Shown here piece after piece: positions 1 to 11,385 of a stretch of 64,000 nt of DNA. The stretch lies in the NCBI GenBank assembly GCA_023375785.1, contig SZWC01001168.1, forward strand, positions 187,563 through 251,562, read 5' to 3'. The position numbers and the translations under genes were made by a program. The notes beneath the pieces were generated by a model. The model was not told the origin of the DNA, ran no database searches, and saw only the letters and a program-made list of their open reading frames with translations. The DNA comes from Penium margaritaceum. Lineage: Eukaryota; Streptophyta; Zygnematophyceae; Desmidiales; Peniaceae. Every line of letters begins with the position of its first letter. Positions within the stretch are counted from its first letter, which is position 1.

Positions 1-186
1 GACCAACTTGCTGGTTGGAGTGAATTCGAGCTTGATGGCACCCTCTTGTACCATGTGCTTGATGAAGTGATAGGCGATGTCAATGTGATTGGTTCGAGCA
101 TGGTATTTGGGGCTCTTGGCCAATGCGATTGTGCTCAGATAGTCCACATGCATGCGAATTGGAATTGATGTTCTCCGACTCATCTC
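1..186 (-). mobile_element. Element B, left part: RNase H end of a family-1 copia element
   Basis: Read on the minus strand this is the C-terminal part of a Ty1/copia RNase H domain, with residues like IKLEFTPTSKQV and the TKHIDIAYHFI stretch. The same reading continues at 6165 after a 6-kb insertion (element A). The element runs out of the window on the left, so its 3' LTR is not visible. Identity comes from near-identical text in elements E, I, J and K. Confidence 0.85.
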
Positions 187-921
187 TGTTTGGAAAGGAG
201 CGATCCGGCTGAGTTTGAGGGCCATTGGAGCAAGTTCCAGGAAACTACCAAATGCGTACTCCGATCGTCCATCTGACTTGATCATTGGAATGATCAGGTA
301 GCAAATTGTCTACGATCCAAGTTTCAGGCCGATCCAAGTGTCAGATTGTGAAACATGAATTTTCGAAGTTTTTGGGGTCATCGACCGCCGGTATCTGGCT
401 AACCATGGACGAGGCTCCATGCCTTAGCCTGAGAAAAGAAAAGGGCAAGAGGTCCAGGGTCAAGACCTCATGGGAGAAATATCAAAAAAGGTCCTAGATT
501 CTTGGGTTGCTTTGTCAGAGTGTGCTGACTAGGAAAAAGGTACCTCTCCTTTTTTTAGGTGAGGTGAGATCCTTGTGTGCTAGCCATGCACACATGGCGA
601 TTGTCCATGGGATCGTGGGTTATGTGACCACAAGGCGTGTGCCATGAGAGCTTTTTCTAGCTATCTAGGTCGTGTGTGAGTGGTGAGCCTGATTGCTAGG
701 CTCATTTCCTGTCTTGTGTGAGATTATGGACCCTAGTGTGTGAACCTTAGCCTCCATTGCTAAGTGGTGTGGCTTGTGAAAGGGTTGACTTGCCCAAGCT
801 CTAGATCGATACGTACTCCATAATTTTGAGTCATTCAACAACCATTATTCAGCACAAGTGATGCCCTTCCAGTCCCACATGTTTGCTGCTCCAAGGCTCC
901 CTCTCTCCTCCAGTTCCAACA
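187..921 (+). repeat. 5' LTR of element A
   Basis: 735 bp, starting TGTTTGGAAAGGAG and ending TCCAACA, directly followed by a tRNA-Met-type primer-binding site. It aligns along its length with the LTR at 5429-6164. It contains the family-1 LTR landmarks: the GATCCAA-type motif near 315-345, a TATA-like element near the 3' end and the TCATTTTGAGTCATTC stretch. Confidence 0.93.
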
Positions 922-923
922 CT

Positions 924-936
924 TGGTATTAGAGCC
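924..936 (+). other. Primer-binding site of element A
   Basis: TGGTATTAGAGCC lies two bases after the LTR. It matches the 3' end of plant initiator tRNA-Met (TGGTATCAGAGCC) with one C-to-T change. Known copia elements start minus-strand DNA synthesis from this tRNA. Confidence 0.9.
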
Positions 937-1566
937 AAGTTCTGCCACTTTCAGCCAGCACAAGCTGTCAGTTTGAGTGTGACGGGTTAGGGTGAAAACT
1001 CCACCAAATTTGATGGTAAAAAATTAGATCTTCAAGTTCAAGAGACAAGCTTTTCAACGAGTCCAAGAACACAAAGATCCAACGGTCGGATTGCGAGTTA
1101 TGCTCAAAATGAGGTCAGCCAGGGCTACACTCGTCTCTCTGCGTAAGACTGTCGCCTTGTGATGACCATAACTCTCTCATTTCTTTAACAAATTTAGAAA
1201 TTGGCACATGGAAATTGAAGTATTTTTCTTAAGCTTTCCATTGGAGCAAAAATAGTTGCATTCCATAGGTAAGATTGGGAGAATTGCCGTTTACAAGCTG
1301 GCTGGTGTGAGCTCGAGTAAGAGCAAAAGCATACCCTGTTTTCAAAAGTGCATATCTCAGAACATCCCCTGTTGATGACCCTGTTTTATGGGTCGATCTG
1401 AACGGTTTTGAGCTGAATTGTCCAGTGGTGGGCTTCGTTTTTCCCAATTCCCAGTCTGCTGGCCTCTATATTCCATTCTGTCAAACAAATTTCTGGTAGA
1501 GGCAGCAGCAGAAGCAGGGGTAGCGCCGCCACTCAAGGGCAGCGTTGAGCATCACCAAAGTTCAAA
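937..1566 (+). other. Untranslated leader of element A
   Basis: About 630 bp between PBS and gag ATG without a convincing reading frame. It is shared with E, J, C, B and K, so it is a family feature. At 1076-1093 it holds GATCCAACGGTCGGATTG, which also occurs in the LTR. Confidence 0.75.
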
Positions 1567-2510
1567 ATGGCAGCCGCTGGCGTGAAAACAGCAACCTAGT
1601 CCTTGAAAAAGGCTGGAATGATGTGCCAACTTTGCGTTTTGGAAGATTCGTACCCGCCTCCTTTCGGAGGAGAGGGGCTTGTGGGAGATGGTGAGCGGCG
1701 ACGAGCGCGCTCCGCCTCGACAGGCAAAAGGCATCACCACAGCAGAGGTGGTGGCGTGGAAGCCACCGCAGAAAGGTGAAGTAGATGCAAATTCATCTAC
1801 AATTGTAGTAGCGGCATATGAGGAGTGGAAGAAGAAGAACAGGCAGGCCTTCAGGTTGTTTGTCAACGCCATCTCCAACCCGTATCTTTGGTACGTGAGT
1901 GACAAGGCTACTGCAAAAGAGCAGGCGGGGACACAATATGCAAGAAGTATGAGAGCAAGGATCCTGCATTCCTTATCCTTTTAGAGGAGAAGATGATGGC
2001 ATTGAAAATGCAGGGTGGCGAAGGGATGGAGGCGTACTTTGATAGGGCAAAGGAGCTGGTAAAGTAGCTGAAAGCGGCTGGTAACCCTATGGAAGAGACG
2101 CGCTTCATCCTCCTCTTGCGAAGGGGACTCCCAGCGAGCTACAAAACCGTGCGAGTGACATTAGAGTGCCAGCCGACCCTCGACCTAGACTTCATCTGCA
2201 CGCACCTAGTGCATGTGGAACTGCGTTTAGGAAAGTGCAATGGCGGCAGCAGCAGTGAAGTAGCTTTCATGGCCATGGGCTCACGCAACCAGCAACAACA
2301 ACAGTCCGGGCAACAGAGAGGCAAGAAGAATGGCAAGTGCTACTATTGCCTGAAAGAGGGGCACTACTAGAAAGAGTGCTTCAAGTTCAAGAGGGACCAG
2401 AATGAGCAGCAGCAACAACAACAAAAGCAGCAATCTCCACAACAGCAGCAGCAGAAGTTACAATAGCGTCAGCAGCAGTAGCAGTAGTAGCTGCTGCAAA
2501 ACCAGACCGG
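1567..2510 (+). pseudogene. gag of element A (capsid and zinc knuckle), broken
   Basis: Starts at the ATG that aligns with the gag start of E (16936) and J (43436). Codon 11 is a stop, an early indel shifts the frame, and TAG at 2065-2067 replaces the Gln found in J. The capsid segments YEEWKKKNRQA and AISNPYLWYVSDKATA are recognisable. The CCHC knuckle (2338-2379) reads CYYCLKEGHY, stop, KEC. A Q-rich tail follows, with several TAG codons where other copies have CAG. The product would be the particle-forming Gag, but none is possible here. Confidence 0.85.
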
Positions 2511-2514
2511 CGTG

Positions 2515-5390
2515 CGCCATTTTGGCAACATGAACATGGCCAAGGAGGTACGCGACCACCTCTTCATGACGAAGTCTGCCATGTCGCAGAAGGAGAAGGC
2601 GGATGTGGCGTTGTACAAGGACTCAGGGTGTACCTAGAATCTGACACACCATAAGGAGTGCTTTACGCAGCTGCTTTGCATTCCTCCCTGACCGATTGCT
2701 TTGGGTGATGATCGGGTTGTCTATGCTAAAGGGATTGGGATGGTGGAGATGTGGTTAGTGACCCCGCGTGGCATTGAAGTGGGAATGTTCCATGGTGTGC
2801 TGTATGTACTTGATGTTGCGTTCAACCTTCTCTTAGTATCCTCTCTCACCAAGACATGACTGCAAGTCATCTTTGACGACGGCCATGGCTACATCCTTGA
2901 CAAGGAAACAAGAGAGGAGTTGGCCAGGTTGGTGTGGGAAGGCAACATGTACCGCCTGTTGGGGGCGACCAAGATCCCGCGCGAACACAGTCTTGCAACA
3001 GTGGTGTAAGCCACAGATGGTGAAATCTGGCATGCGTGCTATGTCCACATCGGCCGCACGCCTTTGTAGCAACTTCAAACAAAGCAGATAGTACGTGACT
3101 TGCCCACCATCTCTAATTTTGAGCAGCAGTTGTGCTTGTGCTATTTGGAGGGGCAGCAGCATCGCGAGGTATTCTCAGAAGTAGGAGAGCATGTGAAGGA
3201 CTTGCTGGAGCTAGTCCACACACACTTGTGTGTCCTGATGCAGACCCAGAGCTTTGGAGGCTCTAGGTATTTTCTCACCTTCATTGATGATTTCAGCCGT
3301 TACACCGCTGTGTAGTTCCTTTCCTCCAAGGACCAATGCTTTGACAGGTTTAAGGAGTTCAAGGCAATGGTGGAGAACCAGACAGGCAAGAAGATCAAGG
3401 CGTTACACAGTGACCATGGCGGAGAGCCCCTGAGCAAGGAGTTCCGGGACTACCTCGCAGCAGCACGTATCAAGACACAACGGACCGCGCCATACTCGTT
3501 GCAGAAGAACGGCATAGCAGAATGCGCCAACCGCACCATCATTGAGTCGGCACGCTCCATGCTGCACGCGACTCAGCTCACCTATGACTTCTGGGCCCAA
3601 GTAGTGAGCACTGCAGTGTACATCAAGAACCGTAGTCCAACCTAGGCCCCGGAGCAGATGACGCTGTACGAGGCGTGGTTCGGCAAGAAGCCGAGCGATG
3701 GTCATCTTCACACATTTGGTGGCTTTGCACACATGCACGTGCCCAAGGAAAAGGGGCGAAAATGGGACGCAAAGAGTGCATAGATGCTGATGATTGGCTG
3801 TGACATGGCAAGCAAGGCGTATCCTCTCTACGAGAGGGATACCAGACCACATGAACATCGTAGTTGCAGCAGACTCTCACGAGCCAACTTCGTACAAGGA
3901 GGCCATGGCTGCACCAGATGCAGCACATTGGGCGCAAGCTGTGCAGCATGAGATACAGTTATACCTTGACAACGGTACGTGGGAGGTGACTGCGCGTCCA
4001 CCTAGACACAATGTAATCAAGTGCAAGTGGGTGTTCAAGAAGAAGAGGGGCGCAGAAGGAAATCTTGAAAAGTACAAGGCAAGGCTGGTCGCCAAGGGCT
4101 ACTCGCAACACGAAAGCATGGACTACATGGAAACATTTCCTCTTGTTGCAAAGTTTGCCTCTGTGCGCATGCTCTTTTCTTATGCAATAGCAGAGGACTT
4201 CGAGATTCACCTCATGGATGTCAAGACGACATTCTTGAATGGTGACTTGGAGGAGAAAATCTACATGGAGTAGCCAAAGGAATTGGTCATGGATGGCCAG
4301 AAGCACCTGGTTTCAAAGGTGCAGAAGTCACTATACGGCCTCAAGCAAGCGTCGCGTACTTGGATGCGGCGTTGCAATATATGGGGTTCGAGCGTAGTGA
4401 GTGTAACTACATAATCTATCGCTGGCAGCATGGGCATGAGATCCTCATGATCATTGTCTATGTGGATGACATGCTCCTCCTTTCAAACAGCATGTTAGCA
4501 CTGCAGGAGTTCAAAAGGCCGTGCAAGAGCACTTCCAGATGTCTGATCTCGAGGAGGCGTCATACTTCCTCGGTATCCAGATCCGGTGTGTTTGCAAATC
4601 ACGCTCTCTCTCGCTACAGCGAAGCCGCAACATCAAGGATGTCTTGCTGCAGTTCGGCATGACAGAGGAAAAACCCATCGGCACGCCGCTAGAATTCGCA
4701 ATAGTACCTCGTGAGCTTCAATGGAGAAGCGGATGTACCTGAGCGGCAAAAGTACCAGAGCGCCGTCGGAAATCTCATGTACCTGATGGTGGCAACCAGG
4801 CCTGACCTCGCACACGCTGTGAGCGCTGTGAGCCAGCACATGGCGAACCCCGGACCCAAGCACGAGAAGGGAGTGAGGCAAATCTTCCGCTGCCTTGCTA
4901 GAACCATCAACATCTGCATCACCTACAACGACAACGACAACAATTTCATTAGATACACAAACGCAGATTGGGCTTCAAAATCTGAGGATCGCAAGTTCAT
5001 CTCTGGACATGTGTTCCTTATGAATGGTGGGGCGATCAGTTGGTGCATCAAGCGGCAGGTGGTCGTGGCCACCTCAAGCACGGAAGCTAAGTACGTCTCT
5101 CAGCTTTGGAGCCAAGGAAGCAGTTTGGCTTCAACGTCTCATGGTAGAGATGAGTGGGAGTGCAATAATTCCAGTTCCTGTGCGCGTGGACAACTAGAGC
5201 GCAATACACTTGCCAAGAATCCGGAGCACCATGCACGCACCAAGCACATTGACATCAGATATCACTTCATCAGGCACATGGTGCAGGAGGGTGCTATCAC
5301 GCAGGAATTCACTCCAACCAGCAAACAGGTCGCTCATGTCTGCACCAAGCCAGTGATCCCTGAGAAGCACTAGTTTTGCATGAAGGCATG
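2515..5390 (+). pseudogene. pol of element A (protease, integrase, RT, RNase H), broken
   Basis: Order is typical copia. Protease DSG is at 2620-2628. Integrase core is about 3200-3660; the first catalytic Asp is His (3223-3225), the second (in HSDHGG) and the Glu (3520-3522) remain. The frame jumps near 3835-3850 from the ERDTGH region straight to the residues before RT. RT contains KWVFKKKRG and YVDD at 4459-4470. RNase H is open as 4711-5373. Stops include TAG at 3781-3783, 3313-3315 and 4702-4704. Confidence 0.88.
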
Positions 5391-5412
5391 TGGACTCAGC
5401 CCACTCTAGCTG

Positions 5413-5428
5413 CGGAAACGTGGAAGAC
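5413..5428 (+). other. Polypurine tract of element A
   Basis: Purine-rich CGGAAACGTGGAAGAC directly before the 3' LTR, at the place of CGGCAAAGTGGGAGAT in E. It would prime plus-strand synthesis; two pyrimidine changes mark decay. Confidence 0.75.
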
Positions 5429-6164
5429 TGTTGGAAGAGGAGCCATCTAGCTCAGTTTCAAGTCCAAAGCAGCAGGTTCAATGAAACTACCAAATGCCTG
5501 CTCCGATCGTCAATCCGACTTCACCATTGGAAAGATTAAGTGGCAAATTTTCTTTGGTCCAAATTTTGGGCCGATCCAACGGTCGGATTGTGAGATATGA
5601 ATTTTCAAAGTTTCTAGGATCATCGACCGCCGGTATCTGGCTAACCATGGGTGACAGCTCCATGCCTTAGCCTGAGAAAGGAAAACGGCAAGAGGTCGAG
5701 GGTCAAGACCTGATGGGAGAAATATCCAAAATGGTCCCAGATTCTTGGGTTGCCTTGTTAGAGTGTGTTGACTAGGAAAAAGGTACCTCTCCTTACTTTT
5801 TACGTGACGAGGTCCTTGTGTGCTAGCCATGGACAGATGGCAATTCTCCATGGGATTGTGGGTCATGTCACCACTATAAGTGTTCCATGAGAGCATTTTC
5901 TAGCTCTCTAGATTGTGAATGAGTGGTCGGCCTGATTGCTAGGCTGATTTCCTCTCTTGTGTGAGATTATGGACTATAGTGTGTGAGCCTTAGCCTCCAT
6001 GGCTAAGTGGTGTGGCTTGTGAGAGGGCTGACGTGCCCAAGCACTAGGTCTATGTTTACTCCATCATTTTGAGTGATTGAACAACCATTCTTCAGCACAA
6101 GTGATATCCTTCCAGTCCCACACCTTTGCTGCTCCAATACTCCCTCTCTCCTCGAGTTCCAACA
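5429..6164 (+). repeat. 3' LTR of element A
   Basis: 736 bp from TGTTGGAAGAGGAG to TTCCAACA. Contains GATCCAACGGTCGGATTG at 5573-5590. The right flank returns to the minus-strand RNase H of element B. Confidence 0.93.
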
Positions 6165-9100
6165 ATATTCGCTATGAGACGTTGAAGCCAAACTACATCT
6201 TTGTCATTAAAGCCAAAAGAGACGTACTCAGTTTCCGTACTTGAGGTGGCCACGACCACATGCCGCTTGCTATACCAGCTGATGGCCCCACCATTCATGA
6301 GGAACACTTGTACACAGATGGACTTGCGGTCCTCGAGGTTTGAAACCCAATCTGCGTCTGTGTAGTCGATGATGCTGTTGTTGCTGTTGTAGGTGATGCC
6401 GATGTTGATGGTTCTAGCAAGGTAGCAGAAGATCTGCTTCACTGCCTTCTGGTGCTCAGGTCCGGGATTAGCTATGTGTTGGCTCACAGCGCTCACAGCC
6501 TGTGCCAGGTCCGGCCTGGTTACAACCATCAGGTACATGCGACTACCGACAGCACTCTGGTACTTCTGCCGCTTAGCTGCATCTACTTCTGCACTAAGGC
6601 TCACGAGATACTGTTGCAATTCCAACAATGTGCCGATGGATTTGGCCTCTACCATTCCAAACCTGTGCAAGACATCCTTGATGTAGCGACTCTGTTGTAG
6701 CGAAAGAGAGCGTGATTTGTGGTCACGCGTGATCTGGATGCCGAGGAAGTATTATGCTTCCCCAATATGAGACATCTAGAAACGGTCCTTCATGTCCTCC
6801 TTGAACTCATGTTGTGTAGACATGCTGTTGGAAAGGAGGAGCATGTCATCCACACAGACAATGATGATGAGGACCTCATGCTCGTGCTGCTTGCGATACA
6901 CATTATAGTCAAACTCACTACGCTCAAACCCCATGCACTGCAACGTCGCATCCAACTTCTGGTTCCAAGCATGCGATACTTCCTTGAGGCCATACAACTT
7001 CTCCAACTTCCAAACTAGGTGCTCCTTGCCATCCATGACGAGCCCCTCCGGCTACTCCATGTAGATCTCCTCCTCCAAGTCACCATTCAATAATACCATC
7101 TTGACTTCCATGTGGTGAACCTCGAAGTCCTCGGGTGCTGCATACAAGAGGAGCGTACGAACAGAGGCAAACTTTACAATAGGAGCAAAGGTTTCTTTGT
7201 ACTCAATGCCCTCCTGCTGTGACTAGTCCTTTGCAACCAGCCTTGCCTTGTACTTTTCCAAGTTGCCATCTACTCCACGGTACTTCTTGAAAACCCACTT
7301 GCACTTGATCACCTTGCGTCCAGGTGGACGCTCAGTCAGCTCCCACTTGCCATTGTCGAGCCACGACTGTATCTCTTGTTACACAGCTTGCGCCTAATCT
7401 GTTATATCTTGTGCAGTCATGGCCTTGTTGTATGACATTGGCTCAACGAAATCTGTTGTAACTACAACGTTCAACTGTTCTGGTTTCTGTATCCAGAACT
7501 GGCTGCACTCATCAAGCTTGTAGTATAACCTGAGAGGGTACCTGCAACCTGGTGCTACAAAAACAGCGGGCGGCTGGGGTAGTGCTGCTGGCACAATTAC
7601 TGCTGCTGGTGATGCTATATTGCCTTTCTCTGCTTATGTTGATGAGGCCGTTGTTTCTGCTTCATCAGACATGGGAGAGTAGAGTGGTTCTCCCACTCTC
7701 ATAATAGAGGTAGGGTCATGAGAGACAGGATCAGGGAGAGTGTTTGCTCCTCCTATTTCATGAGCTGCTAGTTCTACTACCTCCTTGGAGATGATGTTGG
7801 AGCCGATGACATTTATTTTGTTAAAAACGACATCCCTAGAGATGATGACGTGGCCTGTATCCCTCTCGTAGAGGTGATAGGCCTTACTTGTCACGTCATA
7901 GCCAATCATGAGCATCTACTTACTCTTCACGTCCCACTTTTGTTGCTTTTCCTTTGGCACGTGCATGTGTGCCAAGCTACCAAATGTGCGAAGATAACCC
8001 ACGCTCGGCTTCTTGCAGAACCATGCCTCGTACAGCGTCATTTGCTCTAGTGCCTTAGATGGACTACGGTTCTTGATGTAGACTGTAGTGCTCACGGCTT
8101 TGGCCCATAAGTCGTAGGTCAGCCGATCCGCATGCAGCATAGAGCGTGCCGACTCAACGATGGTGCGGTTTGCGCGTTCTCCTACACCGTTTTGCTACGG
8201 AAAGTATGGCACAATTTGTTGCGCCTTGATGCCACCTGCTATGAGGTAGTCCTATAAGTCCTTGCTCAGGCATTTCTCCGCTTCAGTCGTTGCGTAGTGC
8301 CTTGATCTTCTTGCCGGTCTAGTTTTCCACCATTTCCTCGAACTCCTTAAATGTGTCAAAGCACTCGTCCTTAGATGTATGGAAGTACACAACAGTGTAA
8401 CGGCTAAAATCATCAATGAAGGTGATTAAATACCTAGAGCCTCCAAAGCTCTGGGTCTGCATCGGGCTACACAAGCCTGTTTGGACCAGCTCTAGCACCT
8501 CCTTCACGTGCTCCCCTGCTCCAGAGAATGCCTCGTGGTACTACTTCTCCTCCAAACAGCCGATGCACAATTGCTGCTCAAAGTTGGAGATGGTGGACAA
8601 TTCACGTACCATCTGCTTCGTTTGAAGTTGATGCAAGGCACGCATGCGGGTGTGGCCATAGCTCGCATGCTATATTTCACCATCTGTCACCTTCACCACT
8701 ATTGCAAGACTCTGCTCACGCGAGATCTTGGTTACCCCTAACAAGTGGTACATGTCACCTTCCTCCACCGACCTAGCCAACTCCTCTCTCATTTCCTTGT
8801 CGAAGATGTAGCCATAGTCGTCGTCAAAGACGACTTGTAGTCCTATGTTGGTGAGGGAGGACACTGAGAGGAGATTGAATGAAGCATCAGGTACATACAG
8901 CACGTTATGGAATACTCCGACTTCAATGCTACGTGGGGTCTCCAATCACATCTCCACAATCCCAATTCCCTCATCATACACCACTTGATTATGACCAAAA
9001 CCAACCGGTTGGGGAGGAACGGAAAGCATTTGCGTGAATGACTCCTTGTGGTGCATCAGGCTCTTGGTACACCCCGAGTCCTGGTACCATGCGATGTCTT

Positions 9101-9230
9101 CCTTCTCCACCTGCGACATGTCATACTTGGTCATGAAGAGGCGGTCGCGTGCCTCCTTTGCCACGTTCATGTTGCCAAAGTGGCGTACTCTAGCCTGGTT
9201 CTGTTGCTATGAGTGTTGTTGTTGACAGTT
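6165..9230 (-). pseudogene. pol of element B, broken
   Basis: RNase H is open over 6092-6670 (its 5' codons lie inside the A LTR in that reading, so only 6165-6670 is genuine). RT motif reads CVDD at 6845-6856. Integrase spans about 7630-8510; the first catalytic residue reads VQTGLC, so Asp is Gly near 8475, while the Glu motif GERANRT survives. The GAG-pre-integrase region is about 8600-8945. Protease DSG is at 9073-9081. Several frameshifts and stops separate these parts. Confidence 0.85.
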
Positions 9231-10072
9231 GCTGCTGTTGCTATGTAGACTGTTACTTTCGCTGCTGCTGCTGCTCCTTCTCGTCCCTCTTGAGCTTGAA
9301 ACACTCATTTTTGTAGTGTCCCTCCTTTTGGCTGTAGTAGCATTTACCTTTTTTCTTGCCTCTCTACTGCCCATACTATTACTGCTGCTGCTTGTTCTGT
9401 GAGCTTGTGGTCATAAAAGCTACTTCACTACTGCCACCGCCATTACGTTTTGCTCCATTGTGAGGCAACTCTACCTACACTAGGTGTGTGCAGATGGAGT
9501 TGAGGTCGAGATTTGGCTGGCACTCTAGCGTCTCTTGCACAGTGTCGTAGCTTGTTGGAAGTCCCCTCAGCAAGAGGAGGATGAAGTGCGTTTCTTCCAC
9601 AAGGTTTCCGGGTGCTCTCAGTTGCTTTGCCAGCTCCTTTGTCCTATCCAGGTACGCCTCCATCCCTTCATCATCCTGCATTTTCAGTACAATCATCCTT
9701 TCCTCTAAACGTATGAGGAATGCACAGTCCTTGCTCTCCTACTTCTTGTACAACGTGTCCCATCCCTCCTTTGCAGGTTGGAGATGGTGTTGACAAGCAA
9801 CCTATAAGCCTGCCTGTCCTTCTTCTTTCACTCCTCATACGCCGCTGGTGTATCTGCAGATAACCCTGCACCTGCTGCACCCCTTTACGGTGTCGTCCCC
9901 GCCACGACCTGTGCTGCGGTGATGCTTGTTGCTTGCGGATTTGGAGCTGGAATAGCGCCACTCTCCAAAACAAAGCGTACAGATCTTTCAAAACTTAAAT
10001 TTGGCACATCGTTTGAGCCTCTCCAAAGGCTGGACTGCTGTCATAATGGTTGGTGTTGCCCCTTTGAGCCAT
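9231..10072 (-). pseudogene. gag of element B, broken
   Basis: Minus-strand capsid text includes AYLDRTKELAKQLRAPGN and LRGLPTSYDTVQETLECQP. The zinc knuckle (9301-9342) reads CYYSQKEGHYKNEC, with the second Cys changed to Ser. The family ATG is lost (AGG); an ATG a few codons upstream (10070-10072) could serve. Stops interrupt the capsid part. Confidence 0.8.
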
Positions 10073-10766
10073 GGTGATGCTGAGCGCTGCCCGTGGGTGG
10101 CGGCACTACCTCTGCTTCTACTACTACTTCTACCAGAAATCTATGTGACGGAAAATGGACTATAGAAGCCAGCAAATTGGGAACTTGAAAAAACCGAATT
10201 TGAAGATTCAATTGATTCTCAAAGAGTATCTTCACATTCGCAATACAAGCTTACCAACAAGCCCAAGATTACACTAATCCAACGGTCGGATTGAGAGTTA
10301 TTCTCAAAACGAGGTCGGCTAGGGCTACACTCTTCTCGATGTGTAAGACTGTTGCCTTGTAATGACCATAGCGCTCTTATTTCTTCGTCACATAAAAAAA
10401 GGGGCACATGCAAATTCTAGTATCTTTCCTAAGCTGTCCATTGGTGTAAAAAAAATTCATTCCATCATTTTGTGTAGGAGAGATACCGTTTACAAGCTGG
10501 TTGATCTAAGTTAGAGTAAGAGCAAAAGCATACCCTGTTTTCAAGAGGGCATGTCTCTCAAAATCCCCTCTTGATGACCTCTTTAATGGATAGATCCAAA
10601 CGTTTTTGAGCTAGAATATCCATTGGTGGGCTCAGTTTTTTCACATTCCTTGTCTGCTTGTATCTACAGTCCATTTTCTATCAGACAGATTTCTGGTAGA
10701 AACAACAGCACAATAAGGGGTAGCGCCGCCATCCAAGGGCAGCGCTGAGTATCACCAAGGCTAAAA

Positions 10767-11385
10767 ATGGCAACAATAGGCGTTGTGACAGCAGTCCAGC
10801 CTTTGAAAATGCTGGAGGGACGCGCCAAATTCACGTTTTGGAAGATCCATACCCGCCTCCTTTTGGAGGAGAGGGGCTTGTGGAAGGTGGTGAGTGGCGA
10901 CAAGTCAGCTCTAGATGCACATGCAAAAGGCATCCCTGTGGAAGAGACACCCTCCATCCTCCTCTGGCTAAGCAGACTCCTTACTTGCTACCACACAATG
11001 CGAGAGACGCTGGAGTGCCAGCCAGCTCTCGACCTCAACTTCATCTCCACATACCTGGTGCAGGTGGAATTACATCGCTATGCAACAAAGTGTAAAGGCG
11101 GCGGTAGCAGTGAAGCCGTTTTTGTGGCCACGAGCTTATGCAACTAGCAGCAGCAGTAGTGTGGGCAGTAGAGGGGCAAGAGGAAAGTCAAATGATGCTA
11201 TTACCAGAAAGAGGGACAGTATGAAAAGGAGTGTTTCAAGATCAAGAGGGACCAGAAGGAGCAGCAATAGCAGCAATAAAAGTAGCAATCTCCACAACAC
11301 CAACAGTAGTAGCCACAAAAGCATCAGCAGCACGAGCAGCTACAACAAAACCAGGTTGGTGTCCGCCATTTTGGCAACGTGAATG
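10767..11385 (+). pseudogene. gag of element C with internal deletion
   Basis: ATG at 10767 aligns with the family start. The frame 10767-11147 is open but joins AKGI directly to PVEETPSILL, skipping about 390 bp of capsid sequence kept in E and J. The knuckle reads CYYQKEGQYEKEC, which lacks the second Cys spacing of the family. The Q-rich tail has three TAG codons where relatives have CAG. Confidence 0.82.

Larger units (their letters stand above)
187..6164 (+). mobile_element. Element A: complete but decayed family-1 Ty1/copia retrotransposon
   Basis: LTR-PBS-leader-gag-pol-PPT-LTR order is complete over 5978 bp. It lies in the RNase H region of minus-strand element B: the sequence left of 187 (ATCTC) and right of 6164 (ATATT, then GCTATGAG) aligns as a diverged 5-bp target duplication followed by uninterrupted host-element text. 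The two LTRs differ at many positions, so the insertion is old. Gag and pol carry stops, frameshifts and a deletion of roughly 0.5 kb between integrase and RT, so it is not autonomous. Confidence 0.92.
6165..10208 (-). mobile_element. Element B, right part: pol, gag and leader of a family-1 copia element
   Basis: Minus-strand continuation of 1-186. Reading leftwards from about 10208 it holds a leader remnant, gag, protease, integrase, RT and RNase H. No 5' LTR or PBS is present: the leader stops near 10200 and is fused head-to-head to the plus-strand leader of element C. Confidence 0.88.
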
